Of a stretch of DNA of 9,968 bases, positions 1 through 6,196 are shown piece by piece. This DNA is from Bacteroidales bacterium GP2 (GTDB lineage: Bacteria; Bacteroidota; Bacteroidia; Bacteroidales; Muribaculaceae). The translations under genes and the position numbers were made by a program. The stretch is from the NCBI GenBank assembly GCA_001701115.1, contig DAAJ01000096.1, positions 17,023 to 26,990 of the forward strand, read 5' to 3'. Numbering within the stretch: the first letter of the stretch is position 1; each line of letters starts with the position of its first letter. The notes beneath the pieces were generated by a model, which saw nothing but the letters and a program-made list of their open reading frames with translations, ran no database searches and was not told the origin of the DNA.

Positions 1-218
1 CTCTTCTCAGCATCGTGCAGATGCCTCCGGGCATTTCCGTAGCAACTGTCGGCATCAATGCGGCAATGAATGCTGCTGTAATGGCGGTGCAGATTCTCAG
101 CCTAAGCGACAAGGAGCTTCATCAGCGTTTTACCGCTTACCGTGAGAGCCTTAAAGACAAAATAGTGAAAGCAAACGCGGATTTGCGCGAAATAAAGTAT
201 AAATTCAAGACAAACTAA
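1..218 (+). CDS. purE: PurE, N5-carboxyaminoimidazole ribonucleotide mutase, C-terminal part (5' end outside window)
   Basis: PurE moves the carboxyl group of N5-CAIR to give CAIR in de novo purine synthesis, in the cytoplasm. The gene enters from the left edge; the first full codon is at 3 and the stop is TAA at 216-218. About 71 residues are visible. They begin L-L-S-I-V-Q-M-P-P-G-I and continue with V-A-T-V-G-I-N-A-A-M-N-A-A and A-V-Q-I-L, which match the last conserved blocks of class I PurE (S-I-V-Q-M-P-x-G-I-P-V-A-T followed by the N-A-A helix). The tail after Q-I-L-S-L-S-D is charged and helical, as in the family. The first in-frame start-like codons (GTG at 15, ATG at 21) are internal. 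ispG starts 17 nt after the stop; gcvH-purE-ispG order is familiar from Bacteroidales, so one transcript is likely. Confidence 0.92.
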   Translation, partial: LLSIVQMPPGISVATVGINAAMNAAVMAVQILSLSDKELHQRFTAYRESLKDKIVKANADLREIKYKFKTN

Positions 219-235
219 TCGCCTTAAATTGGTGT

Positions 236-1918
236 ATGGGTGCATTTGACTACAAGCGTCGGCAGACCGATGAAGTGAAAGTTGGCTCTGTTGGCATAGG
301 AGGTGATAATCCGGTGCGTCTGCAATCGATGACAAACACTTCGACGATGGATACACCCGGAAGTGTTGCGCAGTGCGAGCGGATTCATGAAGCGGGTGCG
401 GATATTGTCCGGCTTACTGCACAAGGCGTGCGTGAGGCAGAAAATATCGGTAAAATCCGTGCGGAATTGCGTGGAAAGGGCATAAATGTGCCTTTGGTCG
501 CAGATATCCACTTCAATCCCAAAGCAGCTTTTGAGGCGGCACGCCAGGTGGAGAAAGTGCGTATCAATCCCGGCAATTTCGTTGATCCCGGGCGTACATT
601 CCGTAAAATATCCTATACGGACGAGGAATATGCGTCGGAACTACAGCGTATAGATGAAGCGCTCACTCCTTTCCTTGAACTCTGCCGCGAAAAAGGAACG
701 GCAATCCGTATAGGAGTTAACCACGGCTCGCTTAGCGACCGTATAATGAGCCGCTTCGGCGATACTCCTGCCGGCATGGTGGAGAGCGCTATGGAGTTTT
801 TGCGTGTGTGCGTGAAAAGGAATTTCACAGATGTGGTCATATCCATAAAGGCATCAAATGTCAGGGTAATGGTGGAAACTGTTCGCAGGCTTGTAAATGC
901 TATGGATGCTGAGGATATGCACTTTCCCCTGCATCTCGGGGTTACTGAGGCTGGTGACGGTGAGGACGGACGCGTTAAATCGGCTGTTGGCATCGGTACT
1001 CTTCTTGCAGAGGGGATAGGGGACACCATAAGGGTATCGCTAAGCGAGGCGCCTGAAAATGAGATTCCGGTAGCACGCTTCCTCGCAGGTTATGTCGCTT
1101 CATGGAGCGGCACGACCGGCATTGAAGGGGAATATAGCAAGGGGTACGACAGGTTGAATCCACAGCGCAGGGAAACAAAAGAATCGGATGGTTTCGGTGG
1201 AGAAAACGAACCCCGTGTTATTGGTGCGGATAGCAAAGCAAATTATAATCCTGACAGTATTCCGGACAAATTTGCTGATACATGGAACGGTTTTGTCGAA
1301 ATTAAAGCACCTTGCACGGATGATGAATTGAAGTCAATTCCTGAAGGAAAGGTAATAGTCATTACATCGGATCATCCGAATTTCCAGGGAGCGGTCAGTG
1401 CTGTAGTCCACAGGATGATTGATTTGGGAATGACAAATCCCGTAGTTCTTAAAGCCACATACAAAGGGATTGCAGCCGATAAAGTTATGCTCCGTGCGGC
1501 GATTGATTTAGGCGCACCGCTTATGAATGGGCTTGCAGACGGAATATGGATTGATACCGAGGCAATGACTCCGGCAGATGCCGCTCGTCTTGCGTTTGGA
1601 ATACTCCAGAGTGCGCGTCTACGAATAACAAGGACTGAATACATAGCTTGTCCTGGATGTGGAAGGACGCTTTTTGATCTCGAAAGCACCCTTAAAAAGG
1701 TCAAAGAGGCAACAGCTTCGCTGAAAGGATTAAAAATTGGCGTTATGGGCTGTATTGTAAATGGACCCGGAGAGATGGCGGACGCCGATTATGGCTATGT
1801 AGGTGCTGGCGCAGGTCATGTTAGCCTATACAAAGGCAAGCAATGTATTGAAAAGAATATTCCTGAAGAGGAAGCTGTGAGCCGGCTTATTGATTTTATA
1901 GAAAAAGACAGGAAATGA
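236..1918 (+). CDS. ispG: IspG, 4-hydroxy-3-methylbut-2-en-1-yl diphosphate synthase, long insertion-domain type
   Basis: IspG reductively opens MEcPP to HMBPP, the penultimate step of the MEP isoprenoid pathway, using a [4Fe-4S] cluster. The 560-aa product has an N-terminal TIM barrel (about residues 10-280, including R-L-Q-S-M-T-N-T and I-R-I-G-V-N-H-G). A middle domain of about 170 residues follows (about 281-450), which the 372-aa E. coli enzyme lacks and which plant, chlamydial and Bacteroidota enzymes have. The C-terminal Fe-S domain spans about 451-560. Cluster ligands are visible: C472 and C475 in C-P-G-C, C506 in G-C-I-V-N-G-P-G-E, and the glutamate ligand E513. This spacing closely fits the family pattern. 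The ATG at 236 places conserved sequence a few residues in, and no earlier start fits. The stop overlaps the ribD start by 4 nt, so the two are probably translationally coupled. Confidence 0.96.
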   Translation: MGAFDYKRRQTDEVKVGSVGIGGDNPVRLQSMTNTSTMDTPGSVAQCERIHEAGADIVRLTAQGVREAENIGKIRAELRGKGINVPLVADIHFNPKAAFEAARQVEKVRINPGNFVDPGRTFRKISYTDEEYASELQRIDEALTPFLELCREKGTAIRIGVNHGSLSDRIMSRFGDTPAGMVESAMEFLRVCVKRNFTDVVISIKASNVRVMVETVRRLVNAMDAEDMHFPLHLGVTEAGDGEDGRVKSAVGIGTLLAEGIGDTIRVSLSEAPENEIPVARFLAGYVASWSGTTGIEGEYSKGYDRLNPQRRETKESDGFGGENEPRVIGADSKANYNPDSIPDKFADTWNGFVEIKAPCTDDELKSIPEGKVIVITSDHPNFQGAVSAVVHRMIDLGMTNPVVLKATYKGIAADKVMLRAAIDLGAPLMNGLADGIWIDTEAMTPADAARLAFGILQSARLRITRTEYIACPGCGRTLFDLESTLKKVKEATASLKGLKIGVMGCIVNGPGEMADADYGYVGAGAGHVSLYKGKQCIEKNIPEEEAVSRLIDFIEKDRK

Positions 1919-2952
1919 CGGTTGAAGCACGGTTTATGGCACGCGCTGTAGAGCTTGCGCGCGGCGGCATTGGCAATGTTAGCCCTAATCCTATGGTTGG
2001 AGCGGTTATTGTGCATGACGGCAGAATCATAGGGGAGGGTTACCATCGCAAATATGGCGGTGCGCATGCTGAGGTCAATGCGATTGCCAGTGTTTCGGAG
2101 GTCGATCGTCCGTTGCTTGCGGACAGCACAATATATGTGACTCTTGAGCCATGTTCGCATTACGGCAAGACTCCTCCTTGTGCAGACCTTATTGTGGCAA
2201 CCGGCATACCGCGTGTTGTGGTCGGTTGCATGGATCCGTTTGTAAAGGTAAGCGGGCGGGGTGTGGCAAAACTGCGCGATGCCGGTATAGAAGTTGTGAC
2301 CGGAATATTGGAAGATGAGTGCCGGGAACTCAACAAGGTGTTCATGACGGCTCATACTCTCGGTCGTCCTTATGTGGCATTGAAATGGGCACAGAGCCGT
2401 GACGGTTTTATTGGCGCATTAAAAAATGGCAAAAAATTACCGGTGCGTTTCTCCACTCCTGCGTCTTCGGCATTAGTTCATGCCATGCGTGCGCGGCATG
2501 ATGCGATAATGGTTGGTAGTGGAACGGCAATAACTGATATTCCTCGCCTTGATGTCCGGTTGTTTTGCGGTAATAACCCTGTCAAGGTAGTTTTGGACCG
2601 AACCGGTAAATCCTTTGCCGGATGCAGGAATATGACTGGAAAAGTTCTTTACTTTAGCAGCGTTGCTCCTCAGTGCGATGCCGTTGAATGGATAGATTGC
2701 CCGAAGGGAACCCCATTGTCTGCTATCCTTGCGGAGTTATATCATCGTGGCATCACAAGCGTGCTTATTGAGGGTGGGGCGACTCTGCTGAAATCTTTTA
2801 TCGAATCAGGCTGTTGGGATGAAGCAAGAGTTGAAGTGGCACCATTTGACCTCGCTTCGGATGGCGGGGCAACTGCGCCTGTTATTAAAAGTGTCCCTGA
2901 TAGGACTGATGAAGTTGACGGCAACCTCGTTCTGTCGTTTCGGAACAAATGA
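1915..2952 (+). CDS. ribD: RibD, bifunctional riboflavin deaminase/reductase
   Basis: RibD performs two successive cytoplasmic steps of riboflavin synthesis: deamination of the pyrimidine from GTP, then NADPH-dependent reduction of the ribosyl side chain. The 345-aa length is normal. Residues 1-145 form the zinc-dependent deaminase: P-N-P-M-V-G at 24-29, H51-A-E53 (zinc ligand and proton-shuttle glutamate), and E-P-C80-S-H-Y-G-K-T-P-P-C89 supplying the two cysteine ligands. The reductase domain runs from about 152, with L-K-W-A-Q-S-R-D-G at 156-164, the helix and strand leading to M-V-G-S-G-T-A, V-V-L-D-R at 225-229, and E-G-G-A-T-L-L at 286-292. The substrate-region motif reads T-D-I-P rather than the usual D-N-P or D-D-P. 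The ATG lies inside the ispG stop (ATGA at 1915-1918). Pairing with purE-ispG is an operon of unrelated housekeeping functions; no terminator is evident directly after the gene. Confidence 0.95.
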   Translation: MTVEARFMARAVELARGGIGNVSPNPMVGAVIVHDGRIIGEGYHRKYGGAHAEVNAIASVSEVDRPLLADSTIYVTLEPCSHYGKTPPCADLIVATGIPRVVVGCMDPFVKVSGRGVAKLRDAGIEVVTGILEDECRELNKVFMTAHTLGRPYVALKWAQSRDGFIGALKNGKKLPVRFSTPASSALVHAMRARHDAIMVGSGTAITDIPRLDVRLFCGNNPVKVVLDRTGKSFAGCRNMTGKVLYFSSVAPQCDAVEWIDCPKGTPLSAILAELYHRGITSVLIEGGATLLKSFIESGCWDEARVEVAPFDLASDGGATAPVIKSVPDRTDEVDGNLVLSFRNK

Positions 2953-2968
2953 GGCTTACGGGGTGTTA

Positions 2969-3001
2969 TAGCATTGTAAATACTCTTTAATTATACAATT
3001 G
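2969..3001 (+). promoter_or_regulatory. Possible weak promoter for the small barrel gene
   Basis: The 66-nt gap after ribD is AT-rich. TACAATTG at 2994-3001 is one base off the Bacteroidota -7 box TAnnTTTG and sits 18 nt before the start codon. ATTG at 2973-2976 could serve as the upstream element, but the 17-nt spacing is short. The match is weak, and read-through from ribD is the alternative. Confidence 0.3.
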
Positions 3002-3018
3002 TCTATAAAATTACTATT

Positions 3019-3534
3019 ATGAAAAAATTTCTTTTGAGTCTCGCTGCTGTACTTGGGCTCGGCTTCGCAGCAAGTGCGGCAAGTCCCGCAATCAACATAG
3101 GTTATGGCGGCTATACCCAGATGGATGCTACCAATATGCATGGTGGTCTTAAAAATGTGAAGAATGCGTGGGGTGCGCTTAATGTTGGTGTTGATTTCAA
3201 AGTGGCGCCCAAGCTTTCGGTTGGTCCGTCTTATTCTTTCTCCAGCACAAGCACCAAAGATTCTGACATAAATTTGTACTACCACGTTATAATGCTCAAT
3301 GCCAAGTACGAGTATATGAACGCCGGTTTGTTCAAGATGTATGCCCATGTTGGGGCTGGCGCTGACATAACCCACTTCGGCTATAAGGGTGAAAAGGAGA
3401 ACAAAGGATATTTTGCATTTCAGGTGTCACCTGTGTGCGTTTCAGCAGATGTTGCAAATAAAGTAGCTCTTTTCGGTGAGCTTGGATTTGGCGCACAAGG
3501 TTTGCTTAATATAGGTGTACGTATAGGACTTTAA
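3019..3534 (+). CDS. Small exported outer-membrane beta-barrel protein
   Basis: The 171-aa product has a clear Sec signal peptide (K-K, then a hydrophobic stretch L-L-S-L-A-A-V-L-G-L-G, with cleavage likely after A-S-A at 18-20). The mature part of about 150 residues alternates polar and hydrophobic residues in short strands (for example I-N-I-G-Y-G-G-Y, A-L-N-V-G-V-D-F, S-V-G-P-S-Y-S-F, F-G-E-L-G-F-G) and ends in a strand, L-N-I-G-V-R-I-G-L. This suits an eight-strand OmpA/OmpW-like barrel of the 'outer membrane protein beta-barrel' superfamily. No peptidoglycan-binding domain is attached. Its ligand or role cannot be told from sequence. The next gene starts 12 nt after the stop, behind the same ATTACTATT leader, so the two are probably co-transcribed. 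Confidence 0.8.
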   Translation: MKKFLLSLAAVLGLGFAASAASPAINIGYGGYTQMDATNMHGGLKNVKNAWGALNVGVDFKVAPKLSVGPSYSFSSTSTKDSDINLYYHVIMLNAKYEYMNAGLFKMYAHVGAGADITHFGYKGEKENKGYFAFQVSPVCVSADVANKVALFGELGFGAQGLLNIGVRIGL

Positions 3535-3546
3535 TACATTACTATT

Positions 3547-3783
3547 ATGAGTGATAGACTTACATATGAAGAGAAGAAGGAACTTCCCGATAGTGTATTC
3601 GGATTACCCGAACGCAGGGAATATCCTATGCCGGACGCAGCTCATGTCCGTGCGGCAGAGGCTTATTTCAGGTATTGCCCTGAAGATTTGAAGCCTAAAC
3701 TTGCAAGGGCTATTCTTAGCCGTGCGAAAGAATTTGGTGTGGACGTGCAGAGTCCCGCCGTACTGGAAGCCGCCGGTGAATAA
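3547..3783 (+). CDS. 78-aa cytoplasmic protein resembling a small phage-associated domain (DUF6582-like)
   Basis: This is a charged small protein with no signal peptide or membrane segment. Near the N-terminus it reads E-L-P-D-S-V-F-G-L-P-E-R, then R-E-Y-P-M-P-D-A-A-H-V-R-A-A-E, followed by two helices ending S-R-A-K-E-F-G-V-D-V. The pattern L-P-D-S-x-F plus Y-P-[I/M]-x-D-x-A-H-x-[R/N]-[N/A]-A is one I recall from a small domain in phage head-protease or scaffold proteins and free-standing phage ORFs, catalogued as DUF6582. That assignment is from memory and not certain. No other phage gene is nearby, and the gene sits 12 nt after a barrel gene and shares its leader, so a host housekeeping or domesticated role is inferred. 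Function is unknown. Confidence 0.75.
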   Translation: MSDRLTYEEKKELPDSVFGLPERREYPMPDAAHVRAAEAYFRYCPEDLKPKLARAILSRAKEFGVDVQSPAVLEAAGE

Positions 3784-3814
3784 TCCTACGGCATTCAACA
3801 AGATTTTGTCAGTC

Positions 3815-3861
3815 CGCCACCCGAAATGCTTTTTTAAGCTCCGGGTGGTGACTGTTGTTTG
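3815..3861 (+). terminator. Hairpin between the small gene and the rhodanese gene, likely terminator
   Basis: The outer stem pairs CCACCCG (3817-3823) with CGGGTGG (3842-3848), extendable outward by a G-U and a C-G pair. Inside an internal loop, GCTT (3828-3831) pairs with AAGC (3836-3839) around a TTTT loop. The downstream tract is only moderately T-rich (GTTGTTTG at 3854-3861). It follows the 3783 stop by 31 nt and precedes the rhodanese ATG by 27 nt, so it either ends the upstream transcript or acts as a 5' leader structure. Confidence 0.45.
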
Positions 3862-3877
3862 ATATATAATCATAGTT

Positions 3878-4267
3878 ATGAGGAAATTCTTTTTAATTTT
3901 AATCGCGATGTTAGGGCTTGGTGCGTGTGCAAGTGCGCAGGATAAAAACGGTTATGACAATATGGATGTCAAGAGCTTCGCGAAGCTGTTGAGTGACGAT
4001 AATGTACAGTTGCTGGATGTGCGTACTCCTGCGGAATATGCCGAAGGTCATATTGCCGGTGCAAAGAATATTGACATATACGATGAGGGATTCATTAGCC
4101 ATGCCGTTCAAGCGTTGGACAAATCTAAGCCTGTTGCAGTGTATTGCCGGAGCGGCAAGCGGTCGTCTGAGGCAGCGAGGCAGTTGTCTGAAAAAGGGTA
4201 TAAAGTAACCAATCTTAAAGGCGGCATCATGGCTTGGACCGAAAGCAATAAGCCTGTGGATAGGTAA
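3878..4267 (+). CDS. Exported single-domain rhodanese-like sulfurtransferase
   Basis: The 129-aa product is a secretion signal plus one rhodanese domain, which moves sulfane sulfur or performs redox chemistry through a cysteine persulfide. Visible motifs are L-L-D-V-R-T-P-A-E-Y-A-E-G-H-I-A-G-A-K-N-I (CH2A region, 45-65), the active-site loop V-Y-C90-R-S-G-K-R-S, and the C-terminal G-G-I-M-A-W (CH2B, 115-120). The catalytic cysteine is present, so activity is plausible. The signal is ambiguous: L-G-A-C17 resembles a lipobox, while A-S-A at 18-20 before Q21 would suit signal peptidase I. Either way the domain acts outside the cytoplasm. A hairpin precedes it and I see no clear -7 box in the 27-nt gap. 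The stop overlaps the first of two GGTAAT repeats. Confidence 0.9.
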   Translation: MRKFFLILIAMLGLGACASAQDKNGYDNMDVKSFAKLLSDDNVQLLDVRTPAEYAEGHIAGAKNIDIYDEGFISHAVQALDKSKPVAVYCRSGKRSSEAARQLSEKGYKVTNLKGGIMAWTESNKPVDR

Positions 4268-4278
4268 TTATCGGTAAT
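4263..4278 (+). repeat. Tandem GGTAAT repeats upstream of the LuxR-type regulator
   Basis: GGTAAT at 4263-4268 and again at 4273-4278 lie 10 bp apart, about one helical turn, on the same strand. The first overlaps the rhodanese stop codon. The same hexamer forms an inverted repeat upstream of the barrel gene (6093-6110). The hexamer also appears inside several coding regions here, so a regulatory role is speculative. Confidence 0.3.
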
Positions 4279-4326
4279 GGAGGGGAGTTGGAGGGAGAGG
4301 AATGCCTGTATGTCAGGACATTTTTC

Positions 4327-4334
4327 TAACTTTG
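4327..4334 (+). promoter_or_regulatory. Promoter -7 box of the LuxR-type regulator gene
   Basis: TAACTTTG matches the Bacteroidota -7 consensus TAnnTTTG exactly. It predicts a transcript start near 4340 and a leader of about 33 nt before the ATG at 4374. No good TTTG is seen at the -33 position. An imperfect palindrome with arms ATGTC/GACAT (4310-4321) abuts the box and could bind a regulator. Confidence 0.6.
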
Positions 4335-4373
4335 CATATCAAGAAATCTGTCACGGTTCAATATTGCAATGTG

Positions 4374-6038
4374 ATGAAAAATATTTGGGTATTCCTCGTG
4401 TTGATTGCAGGGATGTTTTCCTGCACGCGCTCGCAATCACACTATAATGACATAATAGATAGTGCTGAGTTGGTGATGTCCGATAATCCGGACAGTGCCT
4501 TGTCAATGCTGGACTTTATTGACCCTTCTGAATTGAAGGTTGATTCGATAAAAGCGAAATATTATTACGTTATAGCATCCTCGCATGACTCAAAAGGAGA
4601 TTTGATGTTGTCTGATTCATTAATAAACTTCTCTGTCGATTTCTATAGGGAGAAAGACTTGCGTAGGAGCATACACAGCACAACGTTGCTTGCATTGTAT
4701 AAATACTGGATAGGAGAAAGCCAGACAGCACTCGCAATGATGGACTCATTGTCTAATCTTGAGAATGTCCCGGATAGCTTGCTTGTTATACCGCTGCGAG
4801 AGAAAGCATTCTTAGGTGAGGATTTTTTGGACGCGAACTCGAGTGAAATGACAATACGCCGCCTATTGGAAATTGAGAAAGAAAGTGGATGGCGCAATCA
4901 ATATAAATATTGGCTATACATAGACTATCTTTTTAATGGCAAGAATGATTCCGCTCTTGTTGTTTTGGATGGACTTTTGGATGATTTTATAAAATATGGT
5001 TCAGATGAAGACTCTGTAAGGGTTGAAAGGGCGAAATTAGGATTTGAGTACGAAAAGATCGGTGTTTTGGAAGAATTAGGACGATATGCCGAGAGCATGA
5101 GCCTTGCTGACAAATTATTGGTTGGTGTGTCTGATAAAACGTTCCCCTCTTATCTTCATTTGTGGAAAGCCTTATGCTTGTTCAATATGGGGCATAGGGA
5201 TGAATCAATTAGAGAATTGGAAATAGCGGACAGTTGCGCCACCGGTAATTCTGATAATGAAAGAGGATATTACAACAGTTTTGCTTTCATGCTTAAAACA
5301 GCATTTGACTATCAGAAAACCGGGAAACTGAGCTTGATTCGTATGGCTAAGGTGATTAACACCCAGAGGAGTGTATTGCTTCGTAGCCAGGCTATGCAGC
5401 GTAATGCGAAGCAGAGTGCTCTTGAAATCGAGAACAAAAGATTGGCTCTTAAAGTTAAAAGCGAACGGCAGCATGCAATAATCATCATCGTAGTTTTCGC
5501 TACTATAATAATATCATGCTTGCTTCTGTTGTATGCGAGGAGCAGAAAGCGTAAAGAATTGGACGCTATAGAGCAGGCTGAAGTATTGCAGAAACTGGTG
5601 GACGAATTGAATACGGCTGATACAAGTATAGCGCAAAATGAAGCATTGCGTCGTGCCATGCTCCAGCAGCTCGGTATAATCAAGATGGTTGCAGAGACTC
5701 CTACTGAGCAAAACAGGGAAATGCTACGGAAAATATCGTCAATAGACAGCAAAGTCAATGGCTCTCTTGTAAACTGGGAAAATGTATATGATATAATAGA
5801 TAACCTCTATGGAGGATTCTATTCCGGGCTGCATAAGCGTCATGGTGATGTGCTCACTGAAAAAGAGGAACAGATAATAGTGCTTATGCTTGCTGGATTC
5901 TCTACTAAGGAAATAAGTGTAATCACTTCGCAGACCACTGCTACTGTATATGTGCGTAAATCCTCCATAAGGAAGAAGCTCGGAGTGGCTGAGAAGGAAG
6001 ATATCGTCGCATTCCTGCGTCATGAAGCCTCGGTTTAA
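4374..6038 (+). CDS. Membrane-tethered LuxR-type transcriptional regulator with exported helical (TPR-like) domain
   Basis: The predicted product is 554 aa. An N-terminal signal ending in M-F-S-C17 looks like a lipoprotein box. Residues about 20-335 are helical with repeated D-S-A-L-like pieces (D-N-P-D-S-A-L-S-M-L, N-D-S-A-L-V-V-L), as in divergent TPR arrays. A coiled-coil-prone stretch (about 340-366) leads into one strong TM segment (about 368-388), then R-S-R-K-R-K on the cytoplasmic side, a second coiled coil (about 393-435), and a LuxR/GerE HTH at 493-554 (L-T-E-K-E-E-Q-I-I-V-L-M-L-A-G-F-S-T-K-E-I, then K-K-L-G-V). The expected topology is a sensor outside the membrane and DNA binding inside, an architecture widespread in Bacteroidota. 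The ORF is open back to 4302, but that start lies upstream of the -7 box at 4327; the ATG at 4374 begins a proper signal sequence. The neighbouring barrel gene is its likely target. Confidence 0.88.
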   Translation: MKNIWVFLVLIAGMFSCTRSQSHYNDIIDSAELVMSDNPDSALSMLDFIDPSELKVDSIKAKYYYVIASSHDSKGDLMLSDSLINFSVDFYREKDLRRSIHSTTLLALYKYWIGESQTALAMMDSLSNLENVPDSLLVIPLREKAFLGEDFLDANSSEMTIRRLLEIEKESGWRNQYKYWLYIDYLFNGKNDSALVVLDGLLDDFIKYGSDEDSVRVERAKLGFEYEKIGVLEELGRYAESMSLADKLLVGVSDKTFPSYLHLWKALCLFNMGHRDESIRELEIADSCATGNSDNERGYYNSFAFMLKTAFDYQKTGKLSLIRMAKVINTQRSVLLRSQAMQRNAKQSALEIENKRLALKVKSERQHAIIIIVVFATIIISCLLLLYARSRKRKELDAIEQAEVLQKLVDELNTADTSIAQNEALRRAMLQQLGIIKMVAETPTEQNREMLRKISSIDSKVNGSLVNWENVYDIIDNLYGGFYSGLHKRHGDVLTEKEEQIIVLMLAGFSTKEISVITSQTTATVYVRKSSIRKKLGVAEKEDIVAFLRHEASV

Positions 6039-6092
6039 GATGCATTTGGACTGTTGCTGGCGATATTTAGATTTTTAAAATTGGTTGTATCT

Positions 6093-6110
6093 GGTAATCA
6101 GGATATTACC
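6093..6110. promoter_or_regulatory. Inverted repeat GGTAAT-N6-ATTACC upstream of the barrel promoter
   Basis: A perfect 6-bp inverted repeat (6093-6098 and 6105-6110) with a 6-nt spacer ends 23 nt before the -33 element. Its size and position suit a dimer-binding operator for an activator. There is no T-tract, so it is not a terminator for the regulator gene. The rest of the 6039-6196 gap shows no further gene. Confidence 0.35.
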
Positions 6111-6133
6111 TATCGTGCATTTAAACTTATACC

Positions 6134-6166
6134 TTTGGCGTTAAGATAGCTTTAGCTATAATTTTG
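6134..6166 (+). promoter_or_regulatory. Promoter of the outer-membrane barrel gene
   Basis: TTTG at 6134-6137 and TAATTTTG at 6159-6166 match the Bacteroidota -33 and -7 boxes with a 21-nt spacer. TACCTTTG at 6130-6137 also matches the -7 consensus, so a second, earlier start is possible. The main start is predicted near 6173, leaving a leader of about 24 nt before the ATG at 6197. Confidence 0.65.
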
Positions 6167-6196
6167 CGGTATGAAATCAATTAAATCATATCGAAA

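Noticed and set aside
613..1029. A 138-aa minus-strand ORF within ispG, and similar antisense ORFs at 1816-2355 and 5312-5758.
   Set aside because: They lie wholly or almost wholly opposite confidently identified genes, show no recognisable domains and have no promoter or spacing of their own.
4302..4373. N-terminal extension of the LuxR-type regulator from ATG 4302.
   Set aside because: It contains the promoter -7 box and would bury the signal sequence 24 residues into the protein.
6093..6110. The GGTAAT/ATTACC inverted repeat as a terminator for the regulator gene.
   Set aside because: The stem is AT-rich and short and is not followed by a T-tract; an operator is more plausible.
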